Shown piece after piece: positions 12,101-24,100 of a stretch of DNA of 64,000 bases (the first letter of the stretch is position 1; the number at the start of each line of letters is the position of its first letter). The DNA is taken from the NCBI RefSeq assembly GCF_040954835.1, contig NC_090698.1, positions 74,444,284 to 74,508,283 of the forward strand, given 5' to 3'. The notes beneath the pieces were generated by a model. The model saw only the letters and a program-made list of their open reading frames with translations. It was not told the DNA's origin and made no database searches. The translations under genes were made by a program, and so were the position numbers. This DNA is from Lepisosteus oculatus. Taxonomy: Eukaryota > Chordata > Actinopteri > Semionotiformes > Lepisosteidae.

Positions 12101-15100
12101 GGGATGATGACCACGGTCTGGAAAGGGATGGGGTTTCTCTGCAGGATCTGGAGCACATCTTTTTACCTTGCTGGGTTTAAAATGGTATTACAGGCCAGTG
12201 AGGGCAAACATTGACAAAACTCAAAAACGTAACGATGGCCATGGACAGACCGTATAGTGATTGTTAAGTCATTGTGGGGTCCTGATGATTAATTATTAGA
12301 TTTAATACTACAGGGATTAGTCGACATAATGCTTCATAAATTCATAAATCTGATGCTTCATAAATTTCTTTTTTTGACGATTTATACTAGTAAGACCTAA
12401 ATGTAAAATGTAACATTTAGCTGTACGGAGGACAAGATGTACATATTCCACGTGAAACATTGAGAAGACACCCTGCACGGTTCAATTACTGGCCAAGGGG
12501 CTCATGGGAAAGCCTTGGAGTTTCGCTCCCTGTGTGGGACAGAGCTGTCTCCTCAGAGCAGCGGGGCTGATGAGGGACGGGGACAGAGGACAGTTTCGCT
12601 CCCTGTGTGGGACAGAGCTGTCTCCTCAGAGCAGCGGGGCTGATGAGGGACGGGGACAGACAGTTGCCCCAGGGGGTTAGCCCACACAGACTTCAGATGC
12701 CGCCGGTGTCCGCGAGCCGGTTTGCGTGGGCTGGGGTGTCTCGCTGTGGCGAGTGAGTGAGCCGCTCCTGTGTCTTGCAGCCCGCGGTGGAGAAGGCCGC
12801 AGTGAGCGCCACCTGCGCTGCCGGTGTGGGGAGTGCCGAGGTAGGTAACAGCAGCGTGGCTGCGGCCTGCTGGGAATCTGTCTGCGCGGGGTGAGGTGGG
12901 GTGAGGCGGGGTGAGGCTAGGGAGAGGCGGTTGTGAGACTGGGGTGATTCGGGGGGAGACTAGGGTGAGGCAGGGGTGAGGTGGGGTGAGGCGGTTGTGA
13001 GACTGGGGTGATTCGGGGGGAGACTAGGGTGAAGCAGGGGTGATTCGGGGGGAGACTAGGGTGAGGCAGGGGTGAGTGAGACTCCTCGGGGGTGGGTTTG
13101 AAAACCCTTGCTTGTTATGGTCTTCCACATGTATGACTTTCATCTGAGTGTGTTACACACTTCTAACAGTTGTCACTTTTGGTTCAAACATCTTTTCGAT
13201 CTGGGCTGCATCCTGACCCTGGGGTGAGTTGTGCAACAGCATTGTGTGTTGTAATGGCTGTTGCACTTCAAGCACTGGGCTGTTGTGTCACGGAGGTGCT
13301 TTCACGCAGACGTAGTGTCACTACCGGTGAAATATCCTTCATGTTACTGCCTCTGCTGCACACAGCTGTCAAGGGTCCTGCCAGGGCACATTTTCAGGGG
13401 AGCTGAGCCTGTTCGGGTGTCGTGTGTCTCCTGGTGTCCTTTCAAAATCTTTCTCGTTCAGTGAGGGCTGTGTGAAACATACAACGCAGGCAAGTTAATT
13501 CCAGGAGCTTGGAAATGTTTTGAGCAGCAATACGCCAGTTTGGAGCTTACCAGAAAACGTCCTTCAAGCTGAGCACTGATGGAGATTGTGGAACACGGTT
13601 TCCTACACAAGGACCGTCACCCGAGAGGCTTGTCCCTGGGTGTTCAGAGCTGGTGGGTGTTGTTCGGGGTTTGGATCCGGTTCCGGTGGCTCCGGGAATC
13701 TGATCCGGGTCTGGGCTTCCTTGCAGGCGAAGAAGCACGCGGCTGACCCCTTCGACGCGCTGGCGGGAACCCTCCCCCCTGCGGAGCCCCCAGCCCCTAA
13801 AGCCCCCAAGTTCACGGGCCCCGAGGTGCAGGAGGTAGGTGTCTGGGGCACGGGCGTGGCGCTCCGGCGTTTCGGAATTCCCTCCCGCTGCTCGGTGGCC
13901 TGGGCTTGTCTCGTACTGTCCAGCAAGCTGTGTGTTTCTGTCTGGCCATGTTCAACCAATCAGTCAATCAGTTAGATTAACCACCTGTTATCTGTAAGAG
14001 CTTCATCCTACAGAGGGACGTGCCAGCAGACTCCCTGGACACGACTCCAGAAGTAAATAGACTGGATCAAGGGCTTCCTGATCTCTCTGATTTACACAAG
14101 GCTAAAAACAATGGAGCTTGCAAATTCCACCTGCAGTCTGCCTTTCCTAATTCATGATGTAGTAGTTTCACTATATTCTGGAGTATACTGTACTGTACTC
14201 TGGAGTGCACTTCACTGTACTCTGGGTTTATACTCCACTGCACTCTGGAGTACGGGTCTCTGGAGTATACTACACTGCATACTGTAGTGCAGTGCTCTGT
14301 ATCTGGAGTGCAGCACTTGCATGACAGCTCTGAATGGAGGACCTATCCTCTTGCTCTTCTGCTGTTCCTGCAGAAAACAGTCACCTCAGAGAAAGGAGTC
14401 CGTGTCGGGGAGAGAGAAGACACACTCCCGCCGGAGTACAGGCTGAAGGAGGAGACAGTAAGAACGCCGTCCCTGCTCCTGTCTGACTGTCGCAGAGCCT
14501 ATCAGGGCAGAGGTCCTGCATGAACTAACCTGTGTTTCTTCGCCAGGGGAAAGGCACGCCTGCACCCAAGAAGGAGGAGAAGCCAGAGGTGTGTGCAGCT
14601 CTCCTGGACTGGGGTCTCGTGTGAGATCGCTCAGCACAGACTGTAGATTTCCTCAGGACAGCTGTGATGCTGAAACAGCAGCAGCAGCAAGTTCAGTTCT
14701 AGCATCTCGATGAGAGAAATAATAATAAAATAATAATTCAAAAAAACTATTTTATATAGCGCCTTTAAAGGTGGCTTCTCAAAGCGCTTTACAGAATGAC
14801 AACAACAATAAATAAGAATACACAAGATAAAACACAATTACAATATATAGAGGAGACCGTGGATGGTGGTACTAGGAAGAGCAGAGGGGTGAAGAATGGA
14901 ACAGTTCAGTAAAGGCTTTTCTGAAGAAGAAGGTTTTGAGTCTGGATTTGAAGGAGTTTAGAGAAGGTGACTCTCTGATATCCTTGGGCAGAGAGAACCA
15001 GAGCTTGGGGGCATAACAGGAGAAGGCCCTGTCACCCATACAATGTAGACGGGCTTGGGGGACAGTAAGGAGAGCAGAATTAGAATTGCGAAGGTTGTGA

Positions 15101-18100
15101 GGTGAGGAGTAGGGCGATAATAGTTCAGACAGGTACTAAGGTGCCAAGCCATGCAGAGCCTTGTAGGTGAGCATGAGGATTTTAAAGTCTACACGGAATT
15201 TGACCGGAAGCCAGTGCAAGGACTCCAGGATAGGAGTAATGTGATCATTTACACTAGACCAGGTCAAGATTCTGGCTGCTGAATTTTGGACATACTGCAG
15301 TTTGTTCAAAGTAGATGTAGATACCCCAGCGAGAAGAGCATTACAGTAGTCAATTTGAGAGAACACAAATGTGTTGATCAGCTTTTCAGCCAGTTAGTGA
15401 TAGCGTATGGTGTAGTCTAGCGATTATTTCTGAGATGAAAAAAAATTGTTTTGACAATATGCTGCACATGTGGGTCAAATGTTAAGCCAGAGTCGAATAT
15501 AACCCCAAGGGTTTTCAATTTAGATTGAAGCTCAAGTACAGAACCATCTACATATAGGGTTACAGGACTGGCTTTGTGAAGTTGATGGGGGGTGCCAATA
15601 AGCATGACTTCAGTCTTGTCGCAGTTAAGATGAAGGAAATTTTGAGTCATCCAAATTTTTCTGTATGAGATGCAGTTAGATAGAATAGACAGCCATATCA
15701 GTGTCTGGTTTGGTATGGATGTATATTTGAGTATCGTCAGGATAGAAATGATAGCTGAGGCCATGTGATCTTAAAAGCTGACCAAGTGGAAACATGTAAA
15801 TGCTGAAGAGCAAGGGGCCCAGTATTGAGCCCTGAGGAACACCAGACTTAACAAGACCAATTTCAGACCTGTACCCATTAAGAGAGACAAAGTGGCAGCG
15901 ATCAGTGAGGTAAGATTTGAACCATTTGAGAGCAGTGTCAGAAACTCCAAACACAGTGTCAGGGCTCCATTGCAGAGCTGTGGCAGAACTGAGCAGTCTG
16001 CAGCTTTAGCAGGGAGCTCAGAGGCAGGGCAGTGTTGGAGGAGCCCGGCAGCCTGTCCGGTGTGCGTTGTTGTGGTTGTGTGTGGAGCTGTGGGGGCTGA
16101 GGCTGCTGTGCTGCTCCAGTGAGAGACTCTGCCAGCCCCTCCTCACAGCTCAGCAGCTCTTCCTGCTCCCTGTGTGCAGAAGCCCATAGACGAGGCAGCA
16201 GCACTGGACGCCCTGTCAGGAGACTTCGTCTCCCCTGCAGCTGCGCCCTCTGTCCAGGCCCCCGTGGTGAAGCCCCCACAGCCCCCCCTGCAGGTAGGCA
16301 CTGAGCACAGCAGCTGAACATCTCCTCTTAGGCTGTGAGAGCAGGGGTGACACTCTGGAGCTCCCTCTTCATGTGCCTGGTGAAGTCGTGTCGGGGGTCT
16401 CTGACAGGTCTGCAGTGCAGAGGGGCTGCAGTGTGTCCCCCAGGGTGGGGCTGCACTCACTGGGGGTGAAGTGGCTCTTCAGCTACATGGAAAGTGCTTT
16501 GGGATCCTTTCAGGTGAAGAGTGTTGTGTAAATATAAGGAATTATTCTCATGATTCGTTATTGTGACTGAGTGTAATTCTAATGCAGTGTGAGGTTTGCA
16601 GTCTGTATTTTGAGCTGTAAGATGTTGGCTCTTGTATTCACACTGATAGATTTCACCTGCTGGTCACTGCGTCAGACAGGCTGTTCGTATCTTCAGTTTG
16701 AGTTCGCGACCTGAAATCGCCCGTCAGACTTCTTGAGCACAAGAGGCCTCCTGGGGCGGAGAGGTGCTCCTGTGGAGCGGCTGTGCGGTCCTGTCCGTGT
16801 GACTCACGCCTCCCCATTTCCTCTCTCTGGGCAGAAGGCGAAGGAGGACACAGCAGCGCTGGACGCCCTGGCAGGAGACTTCGTCTCCCCTGTAGCTGCA
16901 GCCTCTGTCCAGGCCCCCGTGGTGAAGCCCCCACAGCCCCCCCTGCAGGTAGGCACTGAGCACACCAGCCTGAGCTATTTTGTGAGTTCAGTCATTCCTG
17001 AGTATTTCATTTCTCTATGCGTTCTTTTCTCTCTTCTAGAAATCAGACGGCAAGCCTGCAGCTGGCGCTGACCGCTCTCCAGCTCCCCCTGCTGACAAGA
17101 AGGCCAAAGCTGAGCAGGTAGAGCACAGCTCTCCAGGGCCCCCCCTGCTGGTCATTCCTGGGCACTGGCCCACAGCAGTGGACCGATCATCCCCCAGTCA
17201 GAGGGGCCGCACAGGATACCGAGCCCCTGTCGTGTCTGAGCCACGGGAGTGTTACTTCGTGTTTCGCTGGTGTCTCTCTCTTCAGTGGTTGCCCTGAACG
17301 GAGAGCAGGAGAGTCCTGCGCTGTGAGATCTCATCGCTCTCTCCTCTGTGTTCAGAAAGGTGCCGGCGTGGCCTCGTCTCCGAAGCCCCCTGCTGACAAG
17401 AAGCCCAAGACGGAGGAGGTGAGCGCCGGGCCTGAGCGCCGCCGGGCCGGTCCAGCTGTGCGGCCAGGGGCCGACACTGGTGCTGCAGCAGTGTGTCCCT
17501 GGAGCCGCTCTGACCTTGTCCCTGTGCTGCCTTCTCAGGAGCCCTCCATGTCCCTGGACGCTCTGAGTGCCCTGGGAGACACGCTGGCGGCTCCGGAGCC
17601 GACGCCAGAGCCCCCCCGGCCCCTCCCGAAGGACATCGTGACGGTAGGCAGAGCTGGAGCCGGCGCCGGTGTGCTTCCTGCTGGGCCAGATCCCGGATCT
17701 CCTCTGGGCTCCGAGCGGGAGCAGCTGGAGCAGGAAGCGAGAGTGGAAAAGCAGCGATCGTCTCTGAGCTGCGGGGCTGCGGGGGCTGTGATGTGACTGT
17801 GTGTCCTGTTCTGCTGGCAGGAAAAGATCAAGGCAGAGAAAGGAGTCCGTGTCGGGGAGAGAGAAGACACACTCCCGCCGGAGTACAGGCTGAAGGAGGA
17901 GACAGTAAGAACGCCGTCCCTGCTCCTGTCTGACTGTCGCAGAGCCTATCAGGGCAGAGGTCCTGCATGAACTAACCTGTGTTTCTTCGCCAGGGGAAAG
18001 GCACGCCTGCACCCAAGAAGGAGGAGAAGCCAGAGGTGTGTGCAGCTCTCCTGGACTGGGGTCTCGTGTGAGATCGCTCAGCTCAGACTGTAGATTTCCT

Positions 18101-21100
18101 CAGGACAGCTGTGATGCTGAAACAGCAGCAGCAGCAAGTTCAGTTCTAGCATCTCGATAAGAGAAATAATAATAAAATAATAATTCAAAAAAACTATTTT
18201 ATATAGCGCCTTTAAAGGTGGCTTCTCAAAGCGCTTTACAGAATGACAACAACAATAAATAAGAAGAATACACAAGATAAAACACAATTACAATATACAG
18301 AGGAGACCGTGGATGGTGGTACTAAGAAGAGCAGAGGGGTGAAGAATGGAACAGTTCAGTAAAGGCTTTTCTGAAGAAGAAGGTTTTGAGTCTGGATTTG
18401 AAGGAGTTTAGAGAAGGTGACTCTCTGATATCCTTGGGCAGAGAGTACCAGAGCTTGGGGGCATAACAGGAGAAGGCCCTGTCACCCATACAATGTAGAC
18501 GGGCTTGGGGGACAGTAAGGAGAGCAGAATTAGAATTGCGAAGGTTGTGAGGTGGGGAGTAGGGCGATAATAGTTCAGACAGGTACTGAGGTGCCAAGCC
18601 ATGCAGAGCCTTGTAGGTGAGCATGAGGATTTTAAAGTCTACACGGAATTTGACCGGAAGCCAGTGCAAGGACTCCAGGATAGGAGTAATGTGATCATTT
18701 AAACTAGACCAGGTCAAGATTCTGGCTGCTGAATTTTGGACATACTGCAGTTTGTTCAAAGTAGATGTAGATACCCCAGCGAGGAGAGCATTACAGTAGT
18801 CAATTTGAGAGGACACAAATGTGTTGATCAGCTTTTCAGCCACAGTTAGTGATAGCGTAGGGTGTAGTCTAGCGATTATTTCTGAGATTAAAAATTGTTT
18901 TGACAATATGCTGCACATGTGGGTCAAATGTTAAGCCAGAGTCGAATATAACCCCAAGGGTTTTCAATTTAGATTGAAGCTCAAGTACAGAACCATCTAC
19001 AGGTAGGGTTACAGGACTGGCTTTGTGAAGTTGATGGGGGGTGCCAATAAGCATGACTTCAGTCTTGTCGCAGTTAAGATGAAGGAAATTTTGAGTCATC
19101 CAAATTTTTCTGTATGAGATGCAGTTAGATAGAATAGACAGCCATATCAGTGTCTGGTTTGGTATGGATGTATATTTGAGTATCGTCAGCATAGAAATTA
19201 TAGCTGAGGCCATGTGATCTTAAAAGCTGACCAAGTGGAAACATGTAAATGCTGAAGAGCAAGGGGCCCAGTATTGAGCCCTGAGGAACACCAGACTTAA
19301 CAAGACCAATTTCAGACCTGTACCCATTAAGAGAGACAAAGTGGCAGCGATCAGTGAGGTAAGATTTGAACCATTTGAGAGCAGTGTCAGAAACTCCAAA
19401 CACAGTGTCAGAGCTCCATTGCAGAGCTGTGGCAGAGCTGAGCAGTCTGCAGCTTTAGCAGGGAGCTCTGAGGCAGGGCAGTGTTGGAGGAGCCCGGCAG
19501 CCTGTCCGGTGTGCGTTGTTGTGGTTGTGTGTGGAGCTGTGGGGGCTGAGGCTGCTGTGCTGCTCCAGTGAGAGACTCTGCCAGCCCCTCCTCACAGCTC
19601 AGCAGCTCTTCCTGCTCCCTGTGTGCAGAAGCCCATAGACGAGGCAGCAGCGCTGGACGCCCTGTCAGGAGACTTCGTCTCCCCTGCAGCTGCGCCCTCT
19701 GTCCAGGCCCCCGTGGTGAAGCCCCCACAGCCCCCCCTGCAGGTAGGCACTGAGCACAGCAGCTGAACATCTCCTCTTAGGCTGTGAGAGCAGGGGTGAC
19801 ACTCTGGAGCTCCCTCTTCATGTGCCTGATGAAGTCGTGTCGGGGGTCTCTGACAGGTCTGCAGTGCAGAGGGGCTGCAGTGTGTCCCCCAGGGTGGGGC
19901 TGCACTCACTGGGGGTGAAGTGGCTCTTCAGTTACTTGGAAAGTGCTTTGGGATCCTTTCAGGTGAAGAGTGTTGTGTAAATATAAGGAATTATTCTCAT
20001 GATTCGTTATTGTGACTGAGTGTAATTCTAATGCAGTGTGAGGTTTGCAGTCTGTATTTTGGGCTGTAAGATGTTGGCTCTTGTATTCACACTGATAGAT
20101 TTCACCTGCTGGTCACTGCGTCAGCCAGGCTGTTCGTATCTTCGGTTTGAGCTCGCGACCTGAAATCGCCCGTCAGACTTCTTGAGCACAAGAGGCCTCC
20201 TGGGGCGGAGAGGTGCTCCTGTGGAACGGCTGTGCGGTCCTGTCCGTGTGACTCACGCCTCCCCATTTCCTCTCTCTGGGCAGAAGGCGAAGGAGGACAC
20301 AGCAGCGCTGGACGCCCTGGCAGGAGACTTCGTCTCCCCTGTAGCTGCAGCCTCTGTCCAGGCCCCCGTGGTGAAGCCCCCACAGCCCCCCCTGCAGGTA
20401 GGCACTGAGCACAGCAGCCTGAGCTATTTTGTGAGTTCAGTCATTCCTGAGTATTTCATTTCTCTATGCGTTCTTTTCTCTCTTCTAGAAATCAGACGGC
20501 AAACCTGCAGCTGGCGCTGACCGCTCTCCAGCTCCCCCTGCTGACAAGAAGGCCAAAGCTGAGCAGGTAGAGCACAGCTCTCCAGGGCCCCCCCTGCTGG
20601 TCATTTCTGGGCACTGGCCCACAGCAGTGGACCGATCATCCCCCAGTCAGAGGGGCCGCACAGGATACCGAGCCCCTGTCGTGTCTGAGCCACGGGAGTG
20701 TTACTTCGTGTTTCGCTGGTGTCTCTCTCTTCAGTGGTTGCCCTGAACGGAGAGCAGGAGAGTCCTGCGCTGTGAGATCTCATCGCTCTCTCCTCTGTGT
20801 TCAGAAAGGTGCCGGCGTGGCGTCGTCTCCGAAGCCCCCTGCTGACAAGAAGCCCAAGACGGAGGAGGTGAGCGCCGGGCCTGAGCGCCGCCGGGCCGGT
20901 CCAGCTGTGCGGCCAGGGGCCGACACTGGTGCTGCAGCAGTGTGTCCCTGGAGCCGCTCTGACCTTGTCCCTGTGCTGCCTTCTCAGGAGCCCTCCATGT
21001 CCCTGGACGCTCTGAGTGCCCTGGGAGACACGCTGGCGGCTCCGGAGCCGACGCCAGAGCCCCCCCGGCCCCTCCCGAAGGACATCGTGACGGTAGGCAG

Positions 21101-24100
21101 AGCTGGAGCCGGCGCCGGTGTGCTTCCTGCTGGGCCAGATCCCGGATCTCCTCTGGGCTCCGAGCGGGAGCAGCTGGAGCAGGAAGCGAGAGTGGAAAAG
21201 CAGCGATCGTCTCTGAGCTGCGGGGCTGCGGGGGCTGTGATCTGACTGTGTGTCCTGTTCTGCTGGCAGGAAAAGATCAAGGCAGAGAAAGGAGTCCGTG
21301 TCGGGGAGAGAGAAGACACACTCCCGCCGGAGTACAGGCTGAAGGAGGAGACAGTAAGAACGCCGTCCCTGCTCCTGTCTAACTGTCGCAGAGCCTGTCA
21401 GGGCAGAGGTCCTGCATGAACTAACCTGTGTTTCTTCGCCAGGGGAAAGGCACGCCTGCACCCAAGAAGGAGGAGAAGCCAGAGGTGTGTGCAGCTCTCC
21501 TGGACTGGGGTCTCGTGTGAGATCGCTCAGCTCAGACTGTAGATTTCCTCAGGACAGCTGTGATGCTGAAACAGCAGCAGCAGCAAGTTCAGTTCTAGCA
21601 TCTCGATGAGAGAAATAATAATAAAATAATAATTCAAAAAAACTATTTTATATAGCGCCTTTAAAGGTGGCTTCTCAAAGCGCTTTACAGAATGACAACA
21701 ACAATAAATAAGAAGAATACACAAGATAAAACACAATTACAATATACAGAGGAGACGGTGGATGGTGGTACTAAGAAGAGCAGAGGGGTGAAGAATGGAA
21801 CAGTTCAGTAAAGGCTTTTCTGAAGAAGAAGGTTTTGAGTCTGGATTTGAAGGAGTTTAGAGAAGGTGACTCTCTGATATCCTTGGGCAGAGAGTACCAG
21901 AGCTTGGGGGCATAACAGGAGAAGGCCCTGTCACCCATACAATGTAGACGGGCTTGGGGGACAGTAAGGAGAGCAGAATTAGAATTGCGAAGTTTGTGAG
22001 GTGGGGAGTAGGGCGATAATAGTTCAGACAGGTACTGAGGTGCCAAGCCATGCAGAGCCTTGTAGGTGAGCATGAGGATTTTAAAGTCTACACGGAATTT
22101 GACCGGAAGCCAGTGCAAGGACTCCAGGATAGGAGTAATGTGATCATTTACACTAGACCAGGTCAAGATTCTGGCTGCTGAATTTTGGACATACTGCAGT
22201 TTGTTCAAAGTAGATGTAGAAACCCCAGCGAGTAGAGCATTACAGTAGTCAATTTGAGAGAACACAAATGTGTTGATCAGCTTTTCAGCCACAGTTAGTG
22301 ATAGCGTAGGGTGTAGTCTAGCGATTATTTCTGAGATGAAAAAAAATTGTTTTGACAATATGCTGCACATGTGGGTCAAATGTTAAGCCAGAGTCGAATA
22401 TAACCCCAAGGGTTTTCAATTTAGATTGAAGCTCAAGTACAGAACCATCTACATATAGGGTTACAGGACTGGCTTTGCGAAGTTGATGGGGGGTGCCAAT
22501 AAGCATGACTTCAGTCTTGTCGCAGTTAAGATGAAGGAAATTTTGAGTCATCCAAATTTTTCTGTATGAGATGCAGTTAGATAGAATAGACAGCCATATC
22601 AGTGTCTGGTTTGGTATGGATGTATATTTGAGTATCGTCAGCATAGAAATTATAGCTGAGGCCATGTGATCTTAAAAGCTGACCAAGTGGAAACATGTAA
22701 ATGCTGAAGAGCAAGGGGCCCAGTATTGAGCCCTGAGGAACACCAGACTTAACAAGACCAATTTCAGACCTGTACCCATTAAGAGAGACAAAGTGGCAGC
22801 GATCATTGAGGTAAGATTTGAACCATTTGAGAGCAGTGTCAGAAACTCCAAACACAGTGTCAAGGCTCCATTGCAGAGCTGTGGCAGAGCTGAGCAGTCT
22901 GCAGCTTTAGCAGGGAGCTCAGAGGCAGGGCAGTGTTGGAGGAGCCCGGCAGCCTGTCCGGTGTGCGTTGTTGTGGTTGTGTGTGGAGCTGTGGGGGCTG
23001 AGGCTGCTGTGCTGCTCCAGTGAGAGACTCTGCCAGCCCCTCCTCACAGCTCAGCAGCTCTTCCTGCTCCCTGTGTGCAGAAGCCCATAGACGAGGCAGC
23101 AGCGCTGGACGCCCTGTCAGGAGACTTCGTCTCCCCTGCAGCTGCGCCCTCTGTCCAGGCCCCCGTGGTGAAGCCCCCACAGCCCCCCCTGCAGGTAGGC
23201 ACTGAGCACAGCAGCAGAATGTATTTTTGTGGTACAGTAATGTCCTTTATAGCATGCCGTGCTGAGGAGTTTCGTGAAAGTCTTTGTGCACATTGACCCT
23301 CTGTGTGCGTTGTTGCTGTCTCTGCAGAGCCCCCTGGACGACACAGCGGCTCTGGACGCCCTGGCAGGGGATTTCGTCTGCCCTGCAGCTGCGCCCTCTG
23401 TCCAGGCCGCTGCAGGCACACCTCCGCCTGCCTCCCGCCAGGTCAGTGTGCGCAGCTCCTTCTGTTTTTGCATGGTCTCTGCCTGCTTCTTGCACAGCCA
23501 GACTTTTCCAAACACTTCTTATTTTGGACTTGCTGAGCCCTTCGGGTGAAAAGTTCATTGTAGTTTGATGGAGTTACAGAAGTAAGTTATGTGTGCTGAT
23601 CTCGCCCTGCAAATCGCACCGTATATCCATTCTCATGACTGACTACCACTCACGGGTTCCCACTGTGGAACCTGTCCTGTATTCCTAACAGTCTTGCAGG
23701 ATGAGGTGCCTCATCTCACCTCACCTTTTCGGTCTCATCCTGGCCACCTATGTAATCAGCCTAAAGTTCGTTTTCTGCCAAGAGTTCTTTCGGTTTGCTG
23801 GAGAGGCTTAAATGCTTCACCCTTTATCTTGCACTGTTGTATACTGTTAGTTATGCTCAGACAGCCCACCTTCCCATGTGGCATTGCTGTAGCGCGCCTC
23901 GCGTCACCTCCGGTGTTGAGCGCTCCGCCTCCTCGTCCCCAGATGTCTTCCGGAACAACTCAGGCTCTGGACGCGCTGTCAGATACCCTGCTGGCCGACA
24001 CCCCCGCACCCGAGCCCCAGCCTGTCCCGCCTGGGCAAGTCGTGAAGGTGAGACGGGCATCGCTGAGCTAATGCAGCACCGCACCCGGGCTCACCCGGGC

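Larger units (their letters stand above)
14387..23215 (+). repeat. Intragenic tandem segmental duplication in CAST (2.6 units of ~3.45 kb)
   Basis: Copy 1 spans 14387-17833, copy 2 17834-21282 and partial copy 3 21283-23215. Exon offsets are constant (3447, 3449 and 3452 bp). Each full unit contains most of a B exon, the GKG linker exon, a LINE-2 insertion, C, C', two linker exons and the next A exon. Introns and the LINE-2 are also near-identical, so the duplication is recent, recently gene-converted, or an assembly artefact. Confidence 0.95.

Noticed and set aside
17152..18012. 286-codon - strand ORF, with its copy at 20601-21461
   Set aside because: Antisense of CAST exons and introns. 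The GC-rich codons leave few stops, and the true + strand exons have splice sites and domain motifs.
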